Source of the DNA: an uncultured Spirochaetota bacterium
GTDB taxonomy: Bacteria; Spirochaetota; Spirochaetia; JAFGXN01
Direction: 5' to 3'
NCBI GenBank assembly: GCA_944390005.1
Contig: CALXOJ010000004.1
Location: 124,001 to 188,000, forward strand
Length of the DNA: 64,000 bases
Shown in pieces: positions 17,688 to 26,892 of this stretch. The position numbers and the translations under genes are program-made. A model generated the notes under the pieces. It had not been told where the DNA came from and did no database searches. It saw only the letters and a list, made by a program, of their open reading frames with translations. How positions within the stretch are numbered: the stretch's first letter is position 1; each line of letters begins with the position of its first letter.

Positions 17688-19121
17688 TTATTTCTCCTGC
17701 AAAACTCTTCCCTCTCCGAAATATTCGCAAACTAAATCTTTTCCGCCGCGGCGGACAATGGTTCCGTTATGGATTAAAAAGGCTGTATCGCACAGCGCTT
17801 CGGCGCAGCGGAGATCGTGAGTAATCGTCACCATTGTATTTCCCGTTTTTTGATGAATTCCGTTGAGAATTTCCGTCATCGAACAGAGACCGTCGTAATC
17901 CTGTCCGACCGTCGGCTCGTCAAGCAATAAAACCTCAGGTTCTCCTGCCAAAACGGCCGCAAGTGAAAGTCTCCGCTTTTGCCCCTCCGAAAGAGAGTGA
18001 GGATGGCGATCCAAAAACGGTTCTAAACCGAACAACGCGGCAGTTTCAAGAGCCTTTTCGGGTGAAACTGCAGAAAACATGATTTCCCTGCGCACTGTCG
18101 GCATAAAAAGCTGATAATCGGGATTCTGAAAGACAAATCCGACTTTTTTAAACCGATTTTCTGGAAAAAATCTTCCGAAACCGCTTTTTTTATCAAAAAA
18201 TCGGTCAATTTTTCCCGATTTTGGCCGGTACAGTCCTGCCAATAACCGCAGCAGGGTGGTTTTTCCGCATCCGTTTTCTCCAAGAAAAACCGTTCGTCCG
18301 CCTTTTGGAATTTCGCAAGTCACATCGTTCAGAATCTGCTTCGACTTAATAGAAAAAGCGACCCGATTTAACGAAAACGCCGGTCTGTTTGCGGAAAAAA
18401 CGGGGCAGTCATCACGAATTTTTGCCGTTTGCTCTTCCAAATACGTTTGCTTATCTTCAATTTTTTTTATCCGCTTTCCGCCGACATGATAAACTGAATC
18501 AACAAAAGGTAAAACACGATCCAAGCGGTGTTCGATGACAATCACACAATAACCGACTTTTGTCAGTGCGCGCAGCGTTTTCATCAGCGTTTCCGCACCC
18601 TCTTTATCGAGATTGGCTAGCGGTTCGTCCAGAATGATGATTTTCTGGCCCATTGCTAATGTCGAAGCGGTCATCAGCCGTTGTTTTTGTCCGCCAGAGA
18701 GAGTGCGGCACGCCTGTCGCGGATCGAGATTCATCAACCGGCAGACAATTTCGATCTGTTTCCCGATTTTTTCCGGAGGGAAAGCCTCGTTTTCACAGCC
18801 GAATGCAATTTCATCCTCTGTTATTTTTTGCACGATTTGTTCATCCGGATTCTGCAGAACAACGCCGACGGTTCGGCAAATTTTTCCGATTTTTTTTCCG
18901 TCAATATTTTCGCCATTGATAAAAACCTCTCCGGAAAGTTTGCCGCCATTGATATCGGGAATGATTCCGGAAGCGATGTACATCAAAGTACTCTTTCCAT
19001 CGCCTGAGTGGCCTGAAAAGAGAGCCAATTCGCCGTAAGAGACGGAAAAAGAGGCATTTTCAAAAATCATTGTTTTTCCGTCGTAAGTAAAACCGACATT
19101 TCGAAATTCGATCGCTTTCAT
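17688..19121 (-). CDS. ECF transporter energy-coupling ATPase, two fused NBDs
   Basis: A 477-residue protein with two ABC ATPase domains in tandem, as in YkoD/EcfA-A' fusions. NBD1 has Walker A GHSGDGKST at residues 37-45, LSGGQKQR and ILDEPLANLD. NBD2 has GENGCGKTT near residue 281, LSEGQKRR and LLDEPTVGQD. It should power substrate import through EcfT and the S component encoded just upstream. Its ATG overlaps the ecfT stop (ATGA). The second signature motif has Glu in place of the first Gly, a tolerated change in this group. It is the last gene of the operon. Confidence 0.9.
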   Translation of the reverse strand: MKAIEFRNVGFTYDGKTMIFENASFSVSYGELALFSGHSGDGKSTLMYIASGIIPDINGGKLSGEVFINGENIDGKKIGKICRTVGVVLQNPDEQIVQKITEDEIAFGCENEAFPPEKIGKQIEIVCRLMNLDPRQACRTLSGGQKQRLMTASTLAMGQKIIILDEPLANLDKEGAETLMKTLRALTKVGYCVIVIEHRLDRVLPFVDSVYHVGGKRIKKIEDKQTYLEEQTAKIRDDCPVFSANRPAFSLNRVAFSIKSKQILNDVTCEIPKGGRTVFLGENGCGKTTLLRLLAGLYRPKSGKIDRFFDKKSGFGRFFPENRFKKVGFVFQNPDYQLFMPTVRREIMFSAVSPEKALETAALFGLEPFLDRHPHSLSEGQKRRLSLAAVLAGEPEVLLLDEPTVGQDYDGLCSMTEILNGIHQKTGNTMVTITHDLRCAEALCDTAFLIHNGTIVRRGGKDLVCEYFGEGRVLQEK

Positions 19122-19795
19122 AACACCGCCGTTACGGCAGCCGACGCCGTCAATCCAAAGAGAAAGAGAAAATCGGAGAAAACAAAATTCTCTTTTTTGT
19201 AAATCGTATACGGCTCCTTTCCGATCGTAAATCCTCGTGTCTCGACAGAGAGAGCCAAAGTATCCGAAACAGAAACCAATCTCATCGCAAAAGGAACCAA
19301 AAATGCGCGGTAAAAAACCGGCGGATTCAAAACGGAGCCCGCATTCCGCGTTTTCATCGCTTCCCGAACCCGTTTGATTTCGGTTTTTAACAAAGGCATA
19401 AAGGACATGGCGATGAGAATGCCGAGAGTTGCCGACCGCGGTGCGCGCATCTGTGATAAAGCCCGCGTCATGCGAACCGGTTCCGTCGCCATACCGGGAA
19501 CAACTGCCAAAAAGACGGCGGCAAATCGGTTTGCCATGGCGTGACCGGCTTCAAAACTCCCGGTTGCCGCATAAAAAATTCCGAAGAAAATCAAAGCAAC
19601 CGCCAAATAAAACGGAAAAATCCTCATTGCAGCGGCGCTGCAGCCGAAAATCATCAGCCAAATCAACGAAAATCCGAGAAAGGCGGAGCACAGCGTTAGA
19701 TTTTTTGCTTCCGCCAATCCAAAGATGATGATAAAAACTCCGGCGAAAAGCGCTGCTGTCGGATACAGTTTGCGGTTAAAACGAAAGAAATTCAT
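19118..19795 (-). CDS. ecfT: ECF transporter transmembrane component EcfT
   Basis: A 225-residue membrane protein with about five to six hydrophobic segments. The cytoplasmic coupling region contains ALSQMRAPRSATLG and later ETRGFTIGKEP, matching the short Ala-Arg-Gly-type coupling motifs of EcfT. I set the start at ATG 19795, which overlaps the upstream S-component stop as ATGA; an open frame continues upstream but only as the antisense-like shadow of the neighbour. It connects the MptD-like S component to the fused ATPase. Confidence 0.85.
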   Translation of the reverse strand: MNFFRFNRKLYPTAALFAGVFIIIFGLAEAKNLTLCSAFLGFSLIWLMIFGCSAAAMRIFPFYLAVALIFFGIFYAATGSFEAGHAMANRFAAVFLAVVPGMATEPVRMTRALSQMRAPRSATLGILIAMSFMPLLKTEIKRVREAMKTRNAGSVLNPPVFYRAFLVPFAMRLVSVSDTLALSVETRGFTIGKEPYTIYKKENFVFSDFLFLFGLTASAAVTAVL

Positions 19796-20478
19796 TTTTT
19801 CATCACCCCTGATTTTTTTAATTCGCGGGAAATCAAAACGCCGATCAGAGAACCGAAAAAACAGAGCGCTGTAACGGCAATCGACATGCCGATCGCCGCA
19901 CTCGGAGAAGATCCCAGAAATGCGCTGACTGCCTTCCCTTCCGAACCGCTCCATGAGTAAAAAAAGCGGTAATAAAGATACAAAAACGGAAGAGTCATCG
20001 GAAAGAAAACGGTTCCTGCCAGCAGGCATGCGCCGTCTTTTCTGTAACTGCGAAAGATGAGCAGCGCCGCACCTTCGGCGATGACCGCGCAAATCAGCAT
20101 GCAGACAAACATGACCGTATTCATAAAAATCAACAGCGCACCGCAGCAAAACGCCGTAAAGAGCAGCGCTCCCGGTTTGCGAACCTTCATCATTCCGATA
20201 ACAGGAAACAGTGAAAACTGAAGAGCAAGCGCCAGCTGAATGATTCCAAAAATCGGAATTTGTCCAACGAGAGGCATAACGGCTCCCGTGACCAACATAC
20301 ACGCAGCCATAACAGCCAAAAAAACAATATCCTTAATTCGATATACCGGAAAAATCCGAGATTCTTCCGTTTCATTCTTCATGGAAACAGCAGCCTCTTT
20401 TTCGGAGAGCGCTTTCCGAATCTCTTCCGTGTGGAGAATCAAAGACTCGGCAAGCGATTGCGTTTCATCGTCAACCAT
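19792..20478 (-). CDS. MptD family (Trep_Strep) ECF transporter S component
   Basis: A 228-residue integral membrane protein. After a charged N-terminal region of about 55 residues there are about five to six hydrophobic segments (IVFLAVMAACMLVTGAVM, FSLFPVIGMM, GALLIFMNTVMFVCMLI and others). Sequence style and operon context match the Trep_Strep/MptD family known from treponemes and streptococci. The start is ATG 20478, five bases after an AAGGAGG. The substrate is unknown; the flanking exporter-type ABC pair and the DtxR-type regulator suggest a metal chelate. Confidence 0.78.
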   Translation of the reverse strand: MVDDETQSLAESLILHTEEIRKALSEKEAAVSMKNETEESRIFPVYRIKDIVFLAVMAACMLVTGAVMPLVGQIPIFGIIQLALALQFSLFPVIGMMKVRKPGALLFTAFCCGALLIFMNTVMFVCMLICAVIAEGAALLIFRSYRKDGACLLAGTVFFPMTLPFLYLYYRFFYSWSGSEGKAVSAFLGSSPSAAIGMSIAVTALCFFGSLIGVLISRELKKSGVMKK

Positions 20479-22162
20479 TCTCCCCTCCTTCATGCAGACG
20501 ATGATTTTCCAAACGATAAATCCGATCTGCGATTGACATCGTCGATTCTCTATGGGAAACCAAAATGATGCACTTGTCTTTTTTGGCATTCACCAGCGAT
20601 TTTAAAAGAATGCCTTCGTTGAGACTGTCGATGTTGCCGGTGGGTTCATCCAAAAGTATCAGTCCGCTGCCGCGCAAAAAGGCTCTCGCCACGCCAAGAC
20701 GCTGCTTTTCCCCCGCCGAAAGCCGAGAACCGCCGAAACCGACGCGGGTTCTGTATCCGTCGGGAAGCGAAACAATCCTCTCATGGATTGCCGCGGCCCG
20801 GCACGCTGCCTCCAACTCCTCCGCCGTCGCATCCGGTTTCGCTATCCGTAAATTCTCTTCAACAGTTTCATCAAAAAGCCAAACGTTTTGAGGAACCATC
20901 GTTACGTTATCGGTGAGATTCACCGAATCGATTTCACCGATTTCCGTCTCGTTATAATCGATCCGACCGCTGTTTTTTTCCCGAAATCGCATCAAAAGTT
21001 TCAGCAGCGTCGATTTGCCGCAGCCGCTTTTGCCGACGATGCCGATAATTTCGCCTTTTTTAGCGTTCAGACAAATCTCCTTTAAAATCTCTGTTTCATC
21101 ATTGTAAGCAAACGAAAGGCGATCAACATTGACTCTGTCAAAGCGAAAGGTTTTTCCTCCGATGACCGGTTGAACGGCGGGCTGTTCCTCCAAGAGATTC
21201 AAAACGCGATCGCCGCAGGCAAACGTCTGTGTTAAATTGCCGGGTAAAGCCGACAGCGCCGTTACCGGACCGAAACTGCCGAAAACGGCGGTGACGCCGA
21301 TGATCATACGGCCCAAACTCAATGTTCCTTCTGAAACAAGAAGAACACCGACAGCAAACGACGCGATGATAAAGAGCGAAATCAACAACTCAACGGCTGC
21401 CGAATTTTTTGCAACGGAATTCTTCATTTTTTCGGTCTCTTTCAGAAGATCTTCGGAGCGGCGGTTGACCTCCTCTTTCCGTTCCTCGCCGCCGTTATTG
21501 AGAACAATCTCCCGAATTCCTTTGATGCTGTCGAGAAAAAACGCATTGAACGACGCAAAACCGCGGCGGTAATTCACTCCGCCGGCTTTTAACTTGGCAG
21601 AAGCGCGCAACGGCGAGGCAATACCGATAACAACATATCCGATAAGAGCCGTCAGAGCCAAATACCAGCTTGCAGCCAATCCGACAAAAAGAAAAACCGA
21701 AACCGAAACAACGGCGGCAATACAGATCGGACTGACGGTGTGAGCGTAGAACACCTCCAAAGTTTCAATATCGGAGGTAATCATTGCAATCAAATTTCCT
21801 TTTTGCCGCCCCTCCGTTTTTGCCGGTGCCAGCAACCGCAATGCGGAAAAAATTCGGTCGCGAAGAACAGCCAGCAGCTTGAACGCAATATAGTGGTTGC
21901 CGTACTGTTCGAAATAACGCAATACGCCGCGTAAAACACCGCAGGCAACAGCGGCCGCGGCAATGGCCCCGTAAGAAAGTGCAACCGTTTCACCGAGAGC
22001 CTTAGCGACTCCAAGCGAGGCAAAGACAGTGACTCCCATCGCCGCAAAGAATCCGAGGGCGCCGTTGACAACTGCGGCGACCATGACAAACGAAAGCGAG
22101 CCGAGCAGCGCCGCCAAACCCGCTGCGATTTTAACTCCGCTTCGACGCAGTTTCTCTTTCAT
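20471..22162 (-). CDS. ABC half-transporter (membrane plus ATPase), partner 2
   Basis: A 563-residue exporter-fold ABC protein: six hydrophobic segments in the first 320 residues, then an ATPase with Walker A GKSGCGKST near residue 377, signature LSAGEKQRLGVARAF and Walker B LILLDEPTGNID. Together with the overlapping partner upstream it should form a heterodimer. In this operon context, with ECF genes and a metal-type regulator, the pair resembles IrtAB/YbtPQ-like importers that keep an exporter fold, although CydDC-like export is an alternative. The start overlaps the partner stop by four bases. Confidence 0.85.
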   Translation of the reverse strand: MKEKLRRSGVKIAAGLAALLGSLSFVMVAAVVNGALGFFAAMGVTVFASLGVAKALGETVALSYGAIAAAAVACGVLRGVLRYFEQYGNHYIAFKLLAVLRDRIFSALRLLAPAKTEGRQKGNLIAMITSDIETLEVFYAHTVSPICIAAVVSVSVFLFVGLAASWYLALTALIGYVVIGIASPLRASAKLKAGGVNYRRGFASFNAFFLDSIKGIREIVLNNGGEERKEEVNRRSEDLLKETEKMKNSVAKNSAAVELLISLFIIASFAVGVLLVSEGTLSLGRMIIGVTAVFGSFGPVTALSALPGNLTQTFACGDRVLNLLEEQPAVQPVIGGKTFRFDRVNVDRLSFAYNDETEILKEICLNAKKGEIIGIVGKSGCGKSTLLKLLMRFREKNSGRIDYNETEIGEIDSVNLTDNVTMVPQNVWLFDETVEENLRIAKPDATAEELEAACRAAAIHERIVSLPDGYRTRVGFGGSRLSAGEKQRLGVARAFLRGSGLILLDEPTGNIDSLNEGILLKSLVNAKKDKCIILVSHRESTMSIADRIYRLENHRLHEGGENG

Positions 22163-23907
22163 GCGTTCACCTCCGTCTGCTTGGAAACCGAATATTTATA
22201 TCCCTCTTCCTGCTCTTTCTGAGCCGCATAGAGCCTCGCGTATCTTCCGCCAAGACTCATTAACTCTTCGTGAGTGCCGCTCTCTTCAACCTTCCCCTCT
22301 TCCATGCAGTAAATGCGGTCGGCGCGGACGACGTTTTCCAAGCGGTGAGAGATGACGATGACGCAATGATTTCGGCTCAGCTCCTCGATATTTTTCATAA
22401 TCAGTGATTCGCTTTCAATGTCAATGTTGCTTGTCGCCTCATCAAAAATGTAAATATCTTTGTCGGCAACAAGGGCTGCTGCCAAGAGCAGCCGCTGCTT
22501 TTGCCCTCCGGAGAGATCGCTGGCGTCTTCGGAAATCACACGTTCCAGACCGCCGTTTTCACGGACAAAACCATCCAGATTGACCTTTTTCAGCGCTTCG
22601 TAAATTTCCGCATCACTAATCTCTTTTTTCACCATGCAAAAATTGGCTTTGACTGTATCGTTAAAAAGATATCCATTGCAGGAGACTGCCGCCAAATGGG
22701 AATAATACAAGCTCCTTGAAAGATTTTCGAGTTGTTCGCCACCGATAAGCACTTTACCGGATTGCGGCCGACAAGCCCCGATGATGAGATTGACAACGGT
22801 TGACTTACCGCAACCGCTTTCGCCGACAACAGCGGTCATTCCTTTTGAAGGAAATGACATATTCACTCCGTCGACAACGCGGCGGTGACCGTCATAGGAA
22901 AAAACGACATTTTCCAAGCGGACAGCGGCTGAAGAGATCTCTTTGCCGCCCCAAATCGGATCAGGAGTATTTAAAAGTGCAATAATTTTTTTACCGGCGC
23001 CTGCGCCGTTCATCGCAACGTGAAACGCCGAACCGAGAGCGCGCAGCGGAAGAAAAAATTCGGCTGCCGTTAAAATTAAAAACAGCGTTTCAGCGGGAGA
23101 AATCCGCCCCGCCGCCAAACCGGAGAGCGCCACCGCTGCTCCCACTCCCGCGCCGCCGAAAGCAACCAGATCCATGATCGTGACGCTGGCCAACTGCATA
23201 ACAAGAACTTTCATCGTCATTTTGCGAAATTCTTCGGCGTTGCGGTTCATCTTTGTTTGGCGGGCGGCGTCGGCGTTGAAAATCTTTAAATCATTCAGAC
23301 CTTGCACGCTGTCCAAAAAGGTGTCGCCCATCGATGTGTATTTTCCCCAATATTTCGCAAAAATTCGTTTAGCGTATTTGGAAACGGCAACGATCGAAAG
23401 CGGAATAAGGGGAACGCACGCCAAAAGAACCGCCGCTGTACGAACATCGATTCCGATAAAGATAAAAAAAAGCAGAAACGGCGCACTCAGCGCGAAAAAG
23501 AACTGCGGAAGGTAAAGCGAATAATACAAATCAAGCTGTTCGATTCCTTCCAAACAAATCTGAGTCAATCCTGCCTGGCCCGAACCACCGTCGGCTGCTG
23601 CACCAAGTTTCAAAATTTTATCATAAGCCCGCATGCGCAGATCTTTTTTGACACTGCGGCCGATTAAGTCTTTGATGCGGCCGACGGAACAGCTTGTGAT
23701 ATAACGGACGGCAATACAAACGGCCGCCGCCGCTGCCGGAATGGCATACGCCGAAACTTCGGCTCCGCGAATCAACAGTGAAACGGAAAAACAGATACTT
23801 GCCGTCACACCGACGCCGGCAGCCGTTCCCAGAATCATCAGAAAAACAGCGTAAACAACATATTTTTTATTCGGCCCAAGCAGGCGAATCAATTCTTTGT
23901 CAAACAC
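22159..23907 (-). CDS. ABC half-transporter (membrane plus ATPase), partner 1
   Basis: A 582-residue exporter-fold ABC protein with transmembrane segments in the first 310 residues, Walker A GESGCGKST near residue 364, signature LSGGQKQRLLLAAAL and Walker B IYIFDEATSNID. It is the first of the ABC pair. The start is GTG 23907, just after GGAGGA, overlapping the end of the NOSP-type gene by eight bases. The two half-transporters differ from each other throughout, so they are heterodimer partners rather than a recent duplication. Confidence 0.85.
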   Translation of the reverse strand: MFDKELIRLLGPNKKYVVYAVFLMILGTAAGVGVTASICFSVSLLIRGAEVSAYAIPAAAAAVCIAVRYITSCSVGRIKDLIGRSVKKDLRMRAYDKILKLGAAADGGSGQAGLTQICLEGIEQLDLYYSLYLPQFFFALSAPFLLFFIFIGIDVRTAAVLLACVPLIPLSIVAVSKYAKRIFAKYWGKYTSMGDTFLDSVQGLNDLKIFNADAARQTKMNRNAEEFRKMTMKVLVMQLASVTIMDLVAFGGAGVGAAVALSGLAAGRISPAETLFLILTAAEFFLPLRALGSAFHVAMNGAGAGKKIIALLNTPDPIWGGKEISSAAVRLENVVFSYDGHRRVVDGVNMSFPSKGMTAVVGESGCGKSTVVNLIIGACRPQSGKVLIGGEQLENLSRSLYYSHLAAVSCNGYLFNDTVKANFCMVKKEISDAEIYEALKKVNLDGFVRENGGLERVISEDASDLSGGQKQRLLLAAALVADKDIYIFDEATSNIDIESESLIMKNIEELSRNHCVIVISHRLENVVRADRIYCMEEGKVEESGTHEELMSLGGRYARLYAAQKEQEEGYKYSVSKQTEVNA

Positions 23908-24238
23908 GGCTCCTCCTTTTTTCCGTTTTTCTTTTTTGTTTTATGGTTGCTGCCATGTGACGAATGGCCATTATAGGATGGTAAATGAGCATCCGAGGTC
24001 CGGAAAACCGCATCACTTCAACGATTTTTTCCCGCATATCCGAACGGTAACAGTGAATCGGACAACACGAACAGAACGGTTTATCTTTGCCCCACGGACA
24101 CTTTTCCCTCCGCAATCGGACGTATTCCAGCAAAAACGCACAATCGGGACAAAGTCTTCCCCGCTGCGATTTGTGCTTTTTGCGGCAAAAGAGCGTAATC
24201 ATAAAAGCAACAGTATTCATTTCTTCGTTTTCTGTCAT
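23900..24238 (-). CDS. YgbA/NOSP family cysteine-rich protein (nitrous-oxide-stimulated promoter family)
   Basis: A 112-residue protein that I recognise as the YgbA_NO (nitrous oxide-stimulated promoter) family: CPDC, CPWGKDKPFCSCCPIHCY and then a YHPIMAIRHM stretch in the C-terminal third. The cysteine cluster could bind a metal or Fe-S cluster. The family name comes from its induction by nitrogen oxides; its biochemical role is unsettled. I chose ATG 24238; an open frame continues 33 codons upstream into an AT-rich region that looks like promoter DNA. It is the first gene of the ABC-ECF operon, which hints that the operon answers nitrosative or metal stress. Confidence 0.8.
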   Translation of the reverse strand: MTENEEMNTVAFMITLFCRKKHKSQRGRLCPDCAFLLEYVRLRREKCPWGKDKPFCSCCPIHCYRSDMREKIVEVMRFSGPRMLIYHPIMAIRHMAATIKQKRKTEKRRSRV

Positions 24239-24313
24239 TTGGGAACCTATGGCAACTATATTCGCTCTATCGTATTTAATTAGTTTAATCTTATTATGTT
24301 TTTTATAATTAAT

Positions 24314-24350
24314 AACAAAAACAGAGAAATCCGTCAAGAACTTCTCTGTT
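24314..24350 (-). terminator. terminator downstream of the DtxR-type gene
   Basis: A 9-bp stem (AACAGAGAA at 24320-24328, complement at 24342-24350) with a 13-base loop is followed on the minus strand by TTTTG. It separates the regulator gene from the ABC-ECF operon, which therefore has its own promoter in the AT-rich stretch 24239-24313. Confidence 0.7.
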
Positions 24351-24388
24351 TATTATTGAATTTTAAAGAAAAATTTGATGCCGAGAAA

Positions 24389-24763
24389 TCAGCGATTCAG
24401 AAAATTTTTGAAGATAAGCATTAAATCTTCGGAAATGACGTGTTCAATGCGGCAGGCGTTCTCTTCGGCACAACCTCGTTCGGCGCCCATTTTGACGAAA
24501 AGTTCGGTTAAAACCCGGTGCCGTTCAAAGATGGATTCGGCTTTTGCCTTTCCCGCCTCTGTGAAAACGATTTGTCCCGATCGGCGGTCAACCGAAATAA
24601 ATCCGCGCTTTTTCAGTAATCCGAGAGCCCGCGAAACGCTCGATTTGGCGAATCCTAACTCTTCGCTGATGTCGACGGCGCGCACCGCCGGACGTTTGTT
24701 GTAAAGGCGTAAAATTGTTTCCAAATACATCTCTTCCGATTCGCGGGTTCGTTGAAATGCCAT
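24389..24763 (-). CDS. DtxR/MntR-family metal-dependent repressor
   Basis: A 124-residue regulator with an N-terminal winged helix (VRAVDISEELGFAKSSVSRALGLL at about residues 27-50) and a C-terminal dimerisation/metal part carrying Glu, His and Cys (GAERGCAEENACRIEHVISED near 94-114). This order fits the short two-domain MntR/DtxR group that represses metal uptake when Mn or Fe is bound. It sits 150 bp upstream of the transporter operon in the same direction and is the likely regulator of that operon. Confidence 0.85.
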   Translation of the reverse strand: MAFQRTRESEEMYLETILRLYNKRPAVRAVDISEELGFAKSSVSRALGLLKKRGFISVDRRSGQIVFTEAGKAKAESIFERHRVLTELFVKMGAERGCAEENACRIEHVISEDLMLIFKNFLNR

Positions 24764-24782
24764 CGTTTCTCTCTCCCGATTA

Positions 24783-24811
24783 ATTATAACGCCGACGAAA
24801 CAAAATGTAAA
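24783..24811 (-). promoter_or_regulatory. promoter of the DtxR-type gene
   Basis: On the minus strand TTTACA (24806-24811) and a perfect TATAAT (24783-24788) are separated by exactly 17 bp, followed by a GGGAGAGAG purine run before the ATG at 24763. Confidence 0.7.
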
Positions 24812-24850
24812 GAAATTTCGGAAGAAGCGGCGGAGAGCGTTTAAAATAAT

Positions 24851-24949
24851 GCGTCAGGCGCACGAAGGGTGAACGGGGCGAAAGCCCCGTTTCAGTCCGA
24901 AGGACCGCGCCCGGAGTGCGCCGACGACCGCCGCAGGCGGTCGGGACGC
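24851..24949. other. GC-rich nested hairpin element
   Basis: A 99-bp block, far richer in G+C than its surroundings, folds by eye into a nested structure. GCGTC (24851) pairs with GACGC (24945), GGCGCAC (24857) with GTGCGCC (24916), and inside are hairpins ACGGGGC-GAAA-GCCCCGT (24873-24890) and GTCC-GAA-GGAC (24895-24905), plus GACCGCC-GCA-GGCGGTC (24926-24942). It lies immediately downstream of the P-type ATPase stop, in the region between that gene and the DtxR promoter. It could be a 3' UTR structure, a small RNA or a mobile palindromic repeat. Confidence 0.7.
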
Positions 24950-24958
24950 CCTAAAAAT

Positions 24959-26881
24959 TCAGGAAATTTTATACTTTGTGTTGACGCGCATGGCGTTGAG
25001 AATTGCGATCACCGCTACGCCGACATCGCCGAAAACGGCAAAGCCCATACCCGCCAGACCGAATGCTGAAAGAATCAAAATCGCGAGTTTGACGGCAATC
25101 GAAAAGGTGATGTTTTGAAATACGATGCTCATGGTTTTGCGGGCAATTCTCTTGGCCAGCGGCAGGGCCGTCAGGTTGTCGTTCATTAAAACGATGTCTG
25201 AGGCTTCAATGGCTGCATCACTGCCGACACCGCCCATCGCAATACCGATGTCCGATCGCATGAGAACCGGTGCGTCGTTGATGCCGTCGCCGATGAAGCA
25301 AAGCGTTTCGCCGCTCTTTTTTTCTTTCATCAATTTTTCCACCTCTTCCACTTTGTTTTGAGGCAGCAGAGAGGCTTTATACCCGCTCACACCGATTTCT
25401 TGGGAGACAGCCGCGGCAATCGCTTCGTTGTCGCCGGTCAGCATAACGGTGCGGCAGCCCATTGCATTCAGTTCGCCGACAACCGTTTTCGATTCCGGTT
25501 TGATTTCGTCGGCTATCAGAAGCGAACCGATAAACTCACCGTTCTTGGCGACATAAACGACAGTCCCGATTCCGTTTTCGGGAATAAAGGAAATTCCGTG
25601 ACGGCGCATCAGTTTTTCATTGCCGCAGTAAACGGTTTCGCCTCCGCGGAAGGCAGCAACGCCTTCGCCCGGTTCGACAGTCGGCACAAACCCCTCTTCG
25701 ATCGGTTTTCCGTAACGGGCGGCAATCGAAACGGCTATCGGATGGCTCGAACCGCCTTCGGCAGCCGCCGCCAGCCGAAGGATTTCGTCAGCGCGTTCGG
25801 CAGGTGAAATTTTGACAACAGAAAAAGTGCCCTTCGTCAAAGTGCCGGTTTTGTCAAAAACAAAGATCTTTGACTTGTTGAATTGTTCAAGGTAGTTTGA
25901 ACCTTTCACCAGAATGCCGTAACGGGATGCGGCGCCGATACCGGCAAAAAACGAGAGCGGAACGGAAATGACCAGGGCGCAAGGACAAGAGACGACCAAA
26001 AAACTCAGTGCACGGTAAACCCAGACCGACCACATTCCCGTTAAAAAACCGGGAATAACAGCCAAGAGAAGCGCTGCCGCAACGACCGCCGGCGTATACC
26101 AACGCGCAAATTTTGTGATGAAATTCTCCGCTTTCGATTTGCGGCCGGAGGCGTTTTCGACCAACTCGAGAATTTTAGAGACTGTCGAGTCGTAAAAAAG
26201 TTTTTCAACTTTGATTTCAATTTGAGATGAAAGATTGACGCTGCCGCTGATGACCGAAGTTCCGCAGAGCGCCTCGCGAGGAAGCGATTCGCCGGTCAAC
26301 GCCTTTGTATCCAAAACGGCGGCTCCTTTGACAATCGTGCCGTCCAACGGAATTTTTTCACCGGGATTAACCACGATGATCTCGCCTATTTTGACATCGG
26401 CCGGATCGACTTTTTCAATTCCTTCGCCGCGTTTAAGATTGGCATAATCGGGACGAATGTCCATCAATGTTGAAATCGACCGACGGGATTTTCCTGTCGC
26501 ATAACTCTGAAAAAACTCTCCGACTTGGTAAAAAAGAAGCACCGCACACGCTTCGTCGAAACCGACAATCGGCTGTCCTGCCGCACCGCGGGAAACTGCC
26601 AACGCAAAAGCGCCGAGTGTCGCCGTGCACATCAGAAAATTCTCGTCGAAAACGCGGCCGCGAAAGATGTTTCTCACCGCCCTCTGCAAAACATCATACC
26701 CAATGAGAAGATAGACGGCAAGGTAACATGCAAACGGAAGCAGCCAGCCGTAAGCGCCCGCAAAAACGGTGTCAAGCCCCACTGCCTTGTCGGCTGCAAA
26801 AACAGCAGTAAAGAGCATCAAGGCAGCAAGAATACGAATCAGATTCTTTTTTTCTTTTCGGCTCAAGTCGGAAAACTTCAT
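24959..26881 (-). CDS. P1B-type ATPase exporting Zn/Cd/Pb-type metals
   Basis: A 640-residue heavy-metal P-type ATPase. Visible motifs are TGES, the transmembrane CPC in SCPCALVIS, the phosphorylated Asp in DKTGTLTKG, the SSHP histidine-proline pair and GDGINDAP. Near the C-terminus a Lys and an Asp in the last membrane helices (AVKLAIL and FGDVGVAVIAI) match the ZntA/CadA group for divalent soft metals. It lacks its own N-terminal HMA domain; a separate HMA gene lies 11 bp upstream. The start is ATG 26881 with AAGGAG seven bases before it. Confidence 0.92.
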   Translation of the reverse strand: MKFSDLSRKEKKNLIRILAALMLFTAVFAADKAVGLDTVFAGAYGWLLPFACYLAVYLLIGYDVLQRAVRNIFRGRVFDENFLMCTATLGAFALAVSRGAAGQPIVGFDEACAVLLFYQVGEFFQSYATGKSRRSISTLMDIRPDYANLKRGEGIEKVDPADVKIGEIIVVNPGEKIPLDGTIVKGAAVLDTKALTGESLPREALCGTSVISGSVNLSSQIEIKVEKLFYDSTVSKILELVENASGRKSKAENFITKFARWYTPAVVAAALLLAVIPGFLTGMWSVWVYRALSFLVVSCPCALVISVPLSFFAGIGAASRYGILVKGSNYLEQFNKSKIFVFDKTGTLTKGTFSVVKISPAERADEILRLAAAAEGGSSHPIAVSIAARYGKPIEEGFVPTVEPGEGVAAFRGGETVYCGNEKLMRRHGISFIPENGIGTVVYVAKNGEFIGSLLIADEIKPESKTVVGELNAMGCRTVMLTGDNEAIAAAVSQEIGVSGYKASLLPQNKVEEVEKLMKEKKSGETLCFIGDGINDAPVLMRSDIGIAMGGVGSDAAIEASDIVLMNDNLTALPLAKRIARKTMSIVFQNITFSIAVKLAILILSAFGLAGMGFAVFGDVGVAVIAILNAMRVNTKYKIS

Positions 26882-26892
26882 ATAAAATCTCC

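Noticed and set aside
19118-20302. 394-residue version of EcfT with a long N-terminal extension
   Set aside because: The extension lies in the overlapping S-component gene, and ATG 19795 gives the usual EcfT length with an ATGA overlap.
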